NCBI GenBank assembly: GCA_943356415.1
Contig: CALREW010000002.1
Location: forward strand, 88,868-128,324
From: Candidatus Nomurabacteria bacterium
Lineage (GTDB): Bacteria > Patescibacteriota > Minisyncoccia > Phycocordibacterales > SBAW01
Length of the DNA stretch: 39,457 nt
Direction: 5' to 3'
The notes beneath the pieces were generated by a model. It worked only from the letters and a program-made list of their open reading frames with translations, made no database searches and was not told the DNA's origin. Numbering within the stretch: the stretch's first letter is position 1; every line of letters starts with the position of its first letter. The translations under genes were made by a program, and so were the position numbers. Positions 1 to 7,862 of this stretch are shown piece by piece.

Positions 1-952
1 ACCCCCGGGTTATTTTGGGGGCGCGGCCCCGTAATCCCCCTCCGCCTCTTATCCCCCCCAAACCCCCCCCCCCCCCCCGATTTGCCGCCTTCGCTCGGGC
101 GACGAAACGCTTTACCGTGCTCGCGCGCAAAAGCCGATGATGCGGAAATACCCGGAACCCCAAGAAATTCACCCCGCTCCCCACGGGCTCAATCTGCGCT
201 TTTCTTGGATGCACCGTAAGACAAAGTCGCGTCGCGAGAAAATCCGTTATCCGCAGTTTCAGCTCATGCAAATACGGCTTGTCATCGTGCAGTAGAACAA
301 AATCGTCCATATACCGCGCGTACCGGCGCACATGCAAACCGTGCTTCACGTATTGGTCGAGCTCGTCGAGGTAGACATTGGCGAACAGTTGCGAAGTGAG
401 GTTGCCGATGGGAATTCCTTTACCCCGTGTCTCCTCGCTGCTTTCAATGACGATACGGCACAGCGCGAGCATGCGCTCGTCGCGGATTCTCCGAGAAAGG
501 AACGAGAGGAGTATGCCATGGTCGATGGAGGCGAAGTATCTGGAAATGTCCATCATAAGCGCATAGCGCGATACGCGCGCAAATCGCTCGAAGCGCGCGA
601 TACCGGCGTGCGTCCCCTTGCGTCGCCGACAAGCATAGCTGTCAAATATGAAACGCCGCTCGAAAATAGGTTCGAGAGCGGCGACCATCGCCTGATGCAC
701 GATGCGGTCCCGGAACGGCGCGGCCTGTATCTCGCGGCGTTTGGAATCCGACACGATGAATTTCCGGTATGGCCCGTGCGTATATGTGCCGCCGAGAAGG
801 AGTTCTCGCAATTCCAGCAGGTTCTTTTCCAGATTCCACCCGAAGCGTGCCACCTCTTCGCGCCCGCCCTTGCCGCGGCGAGCGCGCCGGTATGCGCCGA
901 TCAAGTTTTTGAGCGAAAACGCCTTTTCAAATGTGTCCGTGTGTACATTCAT
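1..952 (-). CDS. DGR-type reverse transcriptase, partial (runs off left edge)
   Basis: Reading frame translated by hand from ATG at 952-950 (minus): MNVHTDTFEKAFSLKNLIGAYRRARRGKGG..., with IPIGNLTSQLFANVYLDELDQYVKHGL and YARYMDDFVLLHDD (YxDD catalytic motif) and GVNFLGFRVFPHHRLL. Open to base 1, so absent from the ORF track. Confidence 0.95.
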   Translation of the reverse strand, partial: MNVHTDTFEKAFSLKNLIGAYRRARRGKGGREEVARFGWNLEKNLLELRELLLGGTYTHGPYRKFIVSDSKRREIQAAPFRDRIVHQAMVAALEPIFERRFIFDSYACRRRKGTHAGIARFERFARVSRYALMMDISRYFASIDHGILLSFLSRRIRDERMLALCRIVIESSEETRGKGIPIGNLTSQLFANVYLDELDQYVKHGLHVRRYARYMDDFVLLHDDKPYLHELKLRITDFLATRLCLTVHPRKAQIEPVGSGVNFLGFRVFPHHRLLRASTVKRFVARAKAANRGGGGGLGGIRGGGGLRGRAPKITRG

Positions 953-1142
953 GTAGTGATGCGGGGCCCACTCGCTCCGCCGCGAGCAATCTCCTTGCGG
1001 AGATTGGCAAGAAGCGGAGGTAGAGGCCCGATATTTTCCCGCTCGGCATTTCCGCCCGCGAGAAGGAGCGCGTCCGTGTGCTTCTGCGGCTCTGACGAAA
1101 CTCCGTGGAGTTTTTGTTCCGGCCGCGATATGTGCGAAGCGT

Positions 1143-1260
1143 ACCGGGAGCAGCGGAAGCCGATGTTCGTGTTCGAATTCGACGGGGCATTGTTGAGATT
1201 CAGCGTGAACGCGCCATCAGTCGCGCCATTGCTCCAATTGCCGCCGCGGATGAAGCCCGC
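1143..1260 (-). repeat. DGR template repeat (TR)
   Basis: 118 nt aligns without gaps to 1747-1864; 17 of 20 substitutions fall on TR adenines (minus strand). Lies between the RT and avd. Confidence 0.95.
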
Positions 1261-1310
1261 CGCCGTTTGTATGAGACGCACCCCTTCCCTCATTCGGATT
1301 GTTCGCATAC

Positions 1311-1649
1311 CTACCGGGTGTTCGACCGCATCCACCCGCCTAATAATTTCCCTACCTCGTTCACCCGCTCGGCGGCGAAGCCGTACTGCCGCACGGAGAG
1401 AAATTCGAGGTCTTTGGAAAGGCGCAAGAGTATGCGTAGCGTATCCAAGTCCACGCTCGCGCTCTTGAGGAGCGGCAACTTGTCGCGCTCGGCGTTCGCG
1501 CGGATGATGCCGCGCAGGATATCGAGCGCCGTGTTTTCTATCTGCTGACCGAGCACAAAGCGCTGCGCTTTGGGAAATTTGCGCACCGCCGGATATAGCC
1601 AGAGGATGAGCTGGTACGTCTTTTCGAAGATGGTAAGTTGTTCGAGCAT
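1311..1649 (-). CDS. avd: DGR accessory variability determinant-like four-helix-bundle protein
   Basis: 112 aa alpha-helical protein (MLEQLTIFEKTYQLILWLYPAVRKFPKAQRFVLGQQIENTALDILRGI...) in the avd position between VR and TR. Confidence 0.85.
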   Translation of the reverse strand: MLEQLTIFEKTYQLILWLYPAVRKFPKAQRFVLGQQIENTALDILRGIIRANAERDKLPLLKSASVDLDTLRILLRLSKDLEFLSVRQYGFAAERVNEVGKLLGGWMRSNTR

Positions 1650-1744
1650 AGAGCGGTTTTTCTTTTCTTTTTTTCATACTGCTTGCTTTTTCAAATTTTT
1701 TCGAAACCAGATTTTCAGAATACAGATACCAGATTGCTACAGCA

Positions 1745-4700
1745 TCACCGGGAGCAGCGGAAGCCGGCGCCCGCGTCCGAACCCGACGGGGCACTGCTGA
1801 GATTCAGCGCGAACGCGCCAACCGGCGCGCCAGGGCCCCAATCGCCGCCGCGGCCGAAGCCCGCGATAGTAGCAAAGCCGCCCCGGTACCATTGGTCGTT
1901 CGTCGTGCGCGTATTGCCGCAGATGCCGTCGCCAGAGGTGGAGCACGCTTGCCACCCGGCGGTCGCGCTATTGACTATTGGATAATCGTTGACCACGACC
2001 TGGTCAACCCACTCCCAGACGTTGCCGCCGAAGTCCCAGATGTACCCGCCGTTGGAGAGCTTGTACGTGCGGCGCTGCGAGCTCCATGTGCTCGTATCGC
2101 ACGTCTGTCCCGTACCATTGCACGGGTCGGTGTCGACGGCAGTCGCGAGCGCAGAGGCAGGAGCGTTGTCGGAGTGGCCGTCGGACATTTGGTTGGTACC
2201 CGCAACGCCGCCGTTCCAGTTCCACCCGACATTCTCCGCGTTGTGCGCGATGGCTTGCCACTCTTTCTCGGTAATAAGGTGCTTGCCCGCGCGAATGCAT
2301 TCCGCCCGCGCGCTGGTCTGCGTGATGGAAACCCACGGAGAGCCGCCCTGCACCGACACTTCGTTGTCCGCGGAGGATTGCGCTTCGTACTTGTCGACGC
2401 AGAATCCTTGCTGTCCGTCCGCGGGAGAGGCGGGCACCGGAATCATGCCCGTGGGACAGGTGGCGGGGCCGAACCCGTCCGCGTAGATGGTGCCCGCAAC
2501 GACCGCGTTGCCGTTCCCGGTGAAAGAAGACGGATAGCCCTGCACGGGAGTCGTGGGACATGCCCCGCCGTCGCAGAGGTAGAGGTTGGCATCAAGCGCG
2601 CGGAGGTTCTTGCCGGTTGCAGAAAGTTGGAGATCGCCCGAGGCGTCTACATAAAACTCCGCGTAGCGCGTCGCGTCGTATGAGATGCGCTGTTGAGCGT
2701 TCGCGGCAGTGTTAAAGACGGTGAATGTGCGGCCGGGCGTCGTCGTGCCGATGAAGACCGAGCCGGTCGTGTAGTAGATATTGCTCCCCGAGGTCGTCCA
2801 CTGGCTCGATGAGCCGCCGACGCACGTGCCGTTCACCGCAAAACATCCTGCGCTAAGATTGAAGCCGTTCGCGGCGGTCGAAGTGGCCGCCGTTCCCGTG
2901 AGGTTGAGGTAGGTGGAGGCGAGCGCCCCGCTAAATGTGGAGGTGGAGTTGGTGCCCGCGACGTTGAGAAAACCTTGGATAGTAGAGGTGCCGGTCGTGT
3001 TGCCTTGGATGGTAGAGGTCGCCGTGCCGCCGACGTACAGCGTGTTGAATACTGACGCGAGGGTCGAGGAGGAGTTGGCGAAGGTCTGGAGGCCGGTCCA
3101 TGCATTTGCGTTGGCGAGATTGAGCGTGAGCGTTCTGTTGGCGGAGAGGTCACCGCCGCCGGAGAGTCCGGTGCCTGCGGTGATGGTCGTTACCGGAGCG
3201 ACGTAATCGGTACCGGCGGATGCGGCGGTGAATGCGCTCGTGCCGTTGCCTTTGACGAGACCGGTGAGTGACGTTGCTCCCGTGCCGCCGTTCCCCACGG
3301 GAAGAATGCCAGTCACATCGCTTGCGAGATTGATGAGCGCCGTGGTGACTGCACCCGCGACGGCCTTGAGAAAGCCCGTAACATTCGAGAATGTGAACGA
3401 GTTGGACGCGACGAGCGCGGATGTGGATGCGGTGCCGGTGACGGCGAGATTGGTGGAAGTCGCATTCGTCGTCGTGCCGTTTGTCGCGGTGAAATTGCCG
3501 AGTGTCGTTGCGCCTGTAACACTTGCCGTTCCTGCGACGGAGAGATTGCCTGCGGAATCGAATGTTGAAGTGGCAGTGCCGCCGAAATATGCTTTTGTGA
3601 ACACGGACAATTGCGTGCTCGACGCGCCCGCGGAGAAAAGTTGAAGCGCCGTCCATGTGTTCGCAACGGAAAGTGATGCGCCACCGCCGCCTGTCACGCA
3701 TGTACCATTCACTGCAAAACATCCTGCGCTAAGATTGAAGCCGTTCGCGGCGGTCGAAGTGGCCGCCGTTCCCGTGAGGTTGAGGTAGGTGGCTTGCACC
3801 CCGGCGGCGAATGTCGATGTCGCAGTTGTGCTCGTTGCGGCGAGATACGGAATCGTGAGCGCGCCGGAGAGCGTGCCGCCGGTGAGCGCGAGATAATTAC
3901 TTGCGGTTATTCCGTCGGGAATATCCGCGTCGGTAAGCCCCGACACTCCACTGACTGTGATACTCGATAGCTTTGTGCCGAAAAGATTATCGATTTTATT
4001 TGAGAGAGCTATCGCGTTGAACACACCGCCGCTCGCGTAGCTCGTCGCAGGGGCGGGATACGTCGTGCCGTAAATCGTCTTGCTGAATGTGTTTGAGAGC
4101 GCGTTGAGTTGGTTCGCAAGCTCCGCTTGCGTTACATATCCGCTACTCAGCGGGAGAGCGGTTTGCACCGTGCGCTCAATCACCGGCTGGGTGATGTAGT
4201 TGTTGACGACGGTTGCTTGCCCTGAGCTTGCCTGCGGTGAGCTTGTCGAACCCGTCGAAGTCGTCACGCTACTCGTCGCGCTTACAATCTGCGGGGATTG
4301 CGCTGGCTCAGCAAATGCGAGTGCCGCAGGCGCCGACTGCGCGGAATCCGCGTTTCTGGAGAATAGAACGGTATTACCCGGAATAGCGTTTGCTATCGAA
4401 AGCAGTGATGCCGCGAGCGTGTCGGCTACCCGCGACCACAGCGAGTGAAAATATTCCGAAGCCGAACTCGCGCCTTGCTCGGACGCTCCCGCACCGGCGG
4501 AAAAAGCGGCCGCGGCAGTTTGCTGTGTCTGACGGGCGACGTGTGATGGCGCTGTTTGGGTACCATCCAAAGTACCGCGTACAAGCGCCTGCGCGCCCTG
4601 CACAGAGGTCTGCGTGAACGCTTGAATGCCGTTCGGAACATCAAAATGCGCCGCGAGCGCTACGGACGCCGAGAGAAAAACGAGGCCGGTTGCGAGAGAG

Positions 4701-4855
4701 AGAGAGAGAGAGAGTACTCCGCGCTTCGCGCGGAGACGGGCAAACTGGTGCGCTTTTTGCAGGCGTGATGTCACGAAAAACTCCCGGTCGAGTTGGGTGT
4801 CCGACATGCCCCCACACCAATCTTCGTTTTGAAATTCTTGTTGATCTTCGTTCAT
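1745..4855 (-). CDS. DGR target: long repetitive surface protein with N-terminal membrane segment and C-terminal FGE-sulfatase/C-type-lectin-like domain ending in the VR
   Basis: ORF 1745..5233; probable start at MNEDQQEFQNEDW (4855). TM segment SLSLSLATGLVFLSASVALAA, Ser/Thr/Gly-rich stalk with LPVGNGGTGATSLTGLVKGNGTSAF-type repeats, C-terminal WEWVDQ...GGDWGPGAPVGAFALNLSSAPSGSDAGAGFRCSR. Confidence 0.9.
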   Translation of the reverse strand: MNEDQQEFQNEDWCGGMSDTQLDREFFVTSRLQKAHQFARLRAKRGVLSLSLSLATGLVFLSASVALAAHFDVPNGIQAFTQTSVQGAQALVRGTLDGTQTAPSHVARQTQQTAAAAFSAGAGASEQGASSASEYFHSLWSRVADTLAASLLSIANAIPGNTVLFSRNADSAQSAPAALAFAEPAQSPQIVSATSSVTTSTGSTSSPQASSGQATVVNNYITQPVIERTVQTALPLSSGYVTQAELANQLNALSNTFSKTIYGTTYPAPATSYASGGVFNAIALSNKIDNLFGTKLSSITVSGVSGLTDADIPDGITASNYLALTGGTLSGALTIPYLAATSTTATSTFAAGVQATYLNLTGTAATSTAANGFNLSAGCFAVNGTCVTGGGGASLSVANTWTALQLFSAGASSTQLSVFTKAYFGGTATSTFDSAGNLSVAGTASVTGATTLGNFTATNGTTTNATSTNLAVTGTASTSALVASNSFTFSNVTGFLKAVAGAVTTALINLASDVTGILPVGNGGTGATSLTGLVKGNGTSAFTAASAGTDYVAPVTTITAGTGLSGGGDLSANRTLTLNLANANAWTGLQTFANSSSTLASVFNTLYVGGTATSTIQGNTTGTSTIQGFLNVAGTNSTSTFSGALASTYLNLTGTAATSTAANGFNLSAGCFAVNGTCVGGSSSQWTTSGSNIYYTTGSVFIGTTTPGRTFTVFNTAANAQQRISYDATRYAEFYVDASGDLQLSATGKNLRALDANLYLCDGGACPTTPVQGYPSSFTGNGNAVVAGTIYADGFGPATCPTGMIPVPASPADGQQGFCVDKYEAQSSADNEVSVQGGSPWVSITQTSARAECIRAGKHLITEKEWQAIAHNAENVGWNWNGGVAGTNQMSDGHSDNAPASALATAVDTDPCNGTGQTCDTSTWSSQRRTYKLSNGGYIWDFGGNVWEWVDQVVVNDYPIVNSATAGWQACSTSGDGICGNTRTTNDQWYRGGFATIAGFGRGGDWGPGAPVGAFALNLSSAPSGSDAGAGFRCSR
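1747..1864 (-). repeat. DGR variable repeat (VR) at the 3' end of the target gene
   Basis: Ungapped alignment to TR 1143-1260; ends at the target stop codon. Confidence 0.95.
2838..2916 (-). repeat. Intragenic repeat copy 1 in DGR target stalk (79 nt)
   Basis: gcaaaacatcctgcgctaagattgaagccgttcgcggcggtcgaagtggccgccgttcccgtgaggttgaggtaggtgg matches 3714-3792 exactly; encodes LNLTGTAATSTAANGFNLSAGCF. Confidence 0.95.
3714..3792 (-). repeat. Intragenic repeat copy 2 in DGR target stalk (79 nt)
   Basis: Exact match to 2838-2916. Confidence 0.95.
4694..4714. repeat. Dinucleotide microsatellite (GA)10G in the 5' coding region of the DGR target
   Basis: Direct read: tgc-gagagagagagagagagagag-tactcc. 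Confidence 0.98.
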
Positions 4856-4899
4856 AGCAAAAAAATACCGATGTCCCACGATTGGTGTGGGGGCATGTC
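4803..4899. promoter_or_regulatory. 20-bp perfect inverted repeat bracketing the target start codon
   Basis: gacatgcccccacaccaatc (4803-4822) and gattggtgtgggggcatgtc (4880-4899), 57 nt loop containing the start codon at 4853-4855 (minus). Confidence 0.85.
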
Positions 4900-5266
4900 C
4901 ATATTGTCGCACAAAACCGTGGGGGGGTAGCGGCGAGTGTAAATCGGTGTGAATAGCGCGCCCCGCCGCCCATTCAATTTTCAAAAACCCCCGCGAAATG
5001 GATGAGGATGGAGGAGCGTGCGGCGGGACGGGGGTGAGAAAGCGCGGGGCGCTTTCGCAAGGCCGCAGGGCGACGGCCCGAGCCGGGACCGCGCAAAATC
5101 GCAACAGCGATTTATGCGTGGTGGGTCGCGGAATTCGCCAGCAGGCGAATATCCGTGACGAGGACGCGCGTACTCGCGCGTCCGAGTGAATCACCGCAGG
5201 GTCGAATCGTACAATCCGATACAAAGCCACCACGCGCGCGGAGCGCGCGAGTCAGTCGGAGTGCTG

Positions 5267-7085
5267 GCTAAAATAGGTTCTAGCGTGTTTTAATAGAGAC
5301 TCAAGAATCAAACTCAACGGTTTTTCAGAGGCCGAAATGCGCGCGGCGCAAAGCGCCGCGTAGGGGGGAATGGAATTTCCGCGTGCTTCGCGCGCGAGTA
5401 GGAGGTTCAGAAAATACCAAATCCGAAAACTCTTTGGAGGGGAAATGCAAATGCAGAAATCCATAAATACATAGTGGAGTGCTTACCCCGCCCACCCAGC
5501 GCGCACGAGATTGTCCATCCCTCGCCGTTTTTGGGGAACATTGTAAACGGCGGGGATGGCTCCCCAAAATGCAATGCGGTATGATATTTGAGATATGCGA
5601 TATTTTCTTTACGCAAGAAAATCTACCGATGTTGAGGACAAACAAGTTTTATCTATTGAGGCGCAACTTGCCGAACTTCGCGCGCTCGCGAAGCGCGACG
5701 GGCTAGAAATCGCCGAGGAGTTTGTCGAAAAGAAATCCGCGAAGATTCCTGGTCGCGCAATATTCAACGATATGATGTCGCGCATTGAGCGCGGCGAGGC
5801 GCAAGGAATAATTTGTTGGAAAATTGACCGCCTCGCCCGCAACCCCGTGGACGGTGGACAAGTACAGTGGCTTTTGCAACAGGGTGTCATTCGCCATATC
5901 CAAACACACGACCGCTCGCACTATCCGAACGACAATGTGCTGATGATGTCCGTTGAACTGGGAATGGCGAATGAGTATGTGCGCCAGCTGAGCGCGAATA
6001 CCGCGCGAGGGTTGCGGCAAAAAGCGCGGCAAGGAATATATCCAGGGCTTGCGCCATTCGGATATTTGAACGACTCGCGCACCAAAACTATCCGCGTCCA
6101 CAAAAAGAATGCCGCGCTTTTGCGCGAGATGTTTGAACGCTATGCGAGCGGAAGCGCGACGCTGGATGGTTTGGCGGATTTTCTTGAAAGCGCGGGCGTG
6201 ATGTCCAAGGGAAATCGTCGCGTTCACATCTCGCGCATTTCGTTCATTTTGCAAAATCCATTTTATTATGGCCATTTCCGCTACGCGGGCGAGTTGTACG
6301 ACGGCAATCATTCGCCGCTCATTTCAAAATCTTTGTACGACAAAGCAAACGTGGTTTTGCGTGGTCGTGGCCGGACGCTCGCTGTCAAAACCGAACCCGC
6401 GCCGCTGTGCGGCCTCCTGCGGTGCGGTTTTTGCGGCATGGCTATCACGGCCGAAGTGAAAGAGAAGCACCAAAAGAACGGCAATGTCCACCATTACACT
6501 TACTATCGCTGTACGCGCAAAAACAAAGCCGTGAAATGCAAAGAAGCGCCGATGCGAAGCGAATTATTGAATTCGCAACTCTCGGCGCTTCTTGGCGAGT
6601 ACGCCATGCCGCAAGAATGGGTATCGCTCTTGTCGGCGATGCTCGATAGAGAAGCAGCTAGCGCTTCCAAAACGGCGGCGGAGGCCGTTCAAGGACTGCG
6701 GGACAAAGTTTTTGACATTTCTAACAAATTGGAACGTCTTACAGACTTATACGTTGCCGAGGACTTGGAGCGCGAGGAGTATCTTTCGCGCCGTCGTGCG
6801 CTCATGAGCGAGCGCCGGACGATTGAGGAGCAAATCGTCCGTCTTGAACGCGCCCCCGCCGCGTGGGTTGAACCTGTCAGAAACTGGATACAAGACGCTT
6901 CGCGTCTTGGTGAAATGGCAAAATCGGAAGACATCCCCTCCAAAAAATCCCCCCTCCAAAAAGTTTTCGGATTGAACCTCAGAATCCACGCGCGCGAAGC
7001 GCGCGGAAACCCCATTCCCCCCTACGCGGCGCTTTGCGCCGCGCGCATTTCGGCCTCTGAAAAACCGTTGAGTTTGATTCTTGAG
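5267..7085. mobile_element. Serine-recombinase element A, inserted at the 3' end of tRNA-Thr(CGT)
   Basis: Recombinase gene flanked by a 74-nt perfect inverted repeat (5300-5373 / 7012-7085) plus degenerate continuation; right arm ends at the tRNA 3' terminus. Confidence 0.75.
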
Positions 7086-7145
7086 CCAGAGGCCGGAATC
7101 GAACCGGCGACCTCTCCCTTACGAAGGGAATGCTCTACCAACTGA
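5595..7145 (+). CDS. Large serine recombinase (resolvase domain, recombinase domain, zinc ribbon)
   Basis: MRYFLYARKSTDVEDKQVLSIEAQ...GIICWKIDRLARNP...VELGMANEYVRQLSANTARGLRQKAR...CGLLRCGFCGMAI; stop codon falls inside the antisense tRNA-Thr gene. Confidence 0.95.
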   Translation: MRYFLYARKSTDVEDKQVLSIEAQLAELRALAKRDGLEIAEEFVEKKSAKIPGRAIFNDMMSRIERGEAQGIICWKIDRLARNPVDGGQVQWLLQQGVIRHIQTHDRSHYPNDNVLMMSVELGMANEYVRQLSANTARGLRQKARQGIYPGLAPFGYLNDSRTKTIRVHKKNAALLREMFERYASGSATLDGLADFLESAGVMSKGNRRVHISRISFILQNPFYYGHFRYAGELYDGNHSPLISKSLYDKANVVLRGRGRTLAVKTEPAPLCGLLRCGFCGMAITAEVKEKHQKNGNVHHYTYYRCTRKNKAVKCKEAPMRSELLNSQLSALLGEYAMPQEWVSLLSAMLDREAASASKTAAEAVQGLRDKVFDISNKLERLTDLYVAEDLEREEYLSRRRALMSERRTIEEQIVRLERAPAAWVEPVRNWIQDASRLGEMAKSEDIPSKKSPLQKVFGLNLRIHAREARGNPIPPYAALCAARISASEKPLSLILEPEAGIEPATSPLRRECSTN

Positions 7146-7156
7146 GCTACTCTGGC
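7085..7156 (-). tRNA. tRNA-Thr (anticodon CGT)
   Basis: Minus: GCCAGAGTAGCTCAGTTGGTAGAGCATTCCCTTCGTAAGGGAGAGGTCGCCGGTTCGATTCCGGCCTCTGGC; full cloverleaf, loop TTCGTAA. Confidence 0.95.
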
Positions 7157-7244
7157 AATTTTCAAACACTGAGTCCCGACGTTTCAGTCGGGATCCCGAC
7201 CTTGCGTCGGGACTACTCTGGCGAACAATCGCTATCCTACGAAA

Positions 7245-7850
7245 TTAACCCCTCTTTTTCAATCGCCACAGCTCAAGAATCAGGACTGCTGCGAAAGCGC
7301 CAACCGTGTTTGAAACGAGATCGAGAGAAAGATTGTAGTAACCGCCCACCCATGTATTAGGTAGAAGAATCACTGCAGTAAATTCAATAAGTTCGTTTAC
7401 AACGGAAAGGCCCATCGACGCGAGTGCTGGAAGCATAATACGCCCAAACGTGCGCATGGTAGGCGCCATACGCGCAACTATCCCGTGTATCGCAGCCGCC
7501 GCAACACCAAAGCCGAACGCGTGTACCACTTGGTCGTACTTTAGGTACGTAAAATCACCATCAACATGAAACGGGTACAGTATCTGCGCATACAGCACGT
7601 GCCCATCGATACGCAATCCCCCACCGAGCATATGGAGTAACCCCCAGAGGGACAGTAGCCAGAGCATTCGGTCGCTCAACTGAGAGGTCCTCAAGGTTCC
7701 TACAATAACTCCAATGAAAACGAGCATCGTCGCTATATAGCCAATGAACTCGTAATTTCCATTGGATAAAAACCATACGCTAAACCCTACCAAGTAAAGG
7801 GTGGTAAAAACGGCAACGTACATCCGACCTCGGGTTAAAAGTGGTGTCAT
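7245..7850 (-). CDS. DUF2238/YjdF-like membrane protein
   Basis: 201 aa, multiple TM segments, motifs YDQVVHAFGFG and NELIEF. Confidence 0.75.
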   Translation of the reverse strand: MTPLLTRGRMYVAVFTTLYLVGFSVWFLSNGNYEFIGYIATMLVFIGVIVGTLRTSQLSDRMLWLLSLWGLLHMLGGGLRIDGHVLYAQILYPFHVDGDFTYLKYDQVVHAFGFGVAAAAIHGIVARMAPTMRTFGRIMLPALASMGLSVVNELIEFTAVILLPNTWVGGYYNLSLDLVSNTVGAFAAVLILELWRLKKRG

Positions 7851-7862
7851 ACTTTTTTTCTT

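Noticed and set aside
332-1468. 378-aa plus-strand ORF and others antisense to the RT, TR and avd
   Set aside because: Composition-driven shadow ORFs opposite well-supported minus-strand genes; no recognisable domains.
949-1794. 281-aa minus ORF spanning TR and avd
   Set aside because: Overlaps avd in another frame; its similarity to the target C-terminus is only the TR being read through.
4856-5233. N-terminal extension of the target ORF up to 5233
   Set aside because: Reads through structured intergenic sequence; MNEDQQEF at 4855 followed by a membrane segment is a more plausible start.
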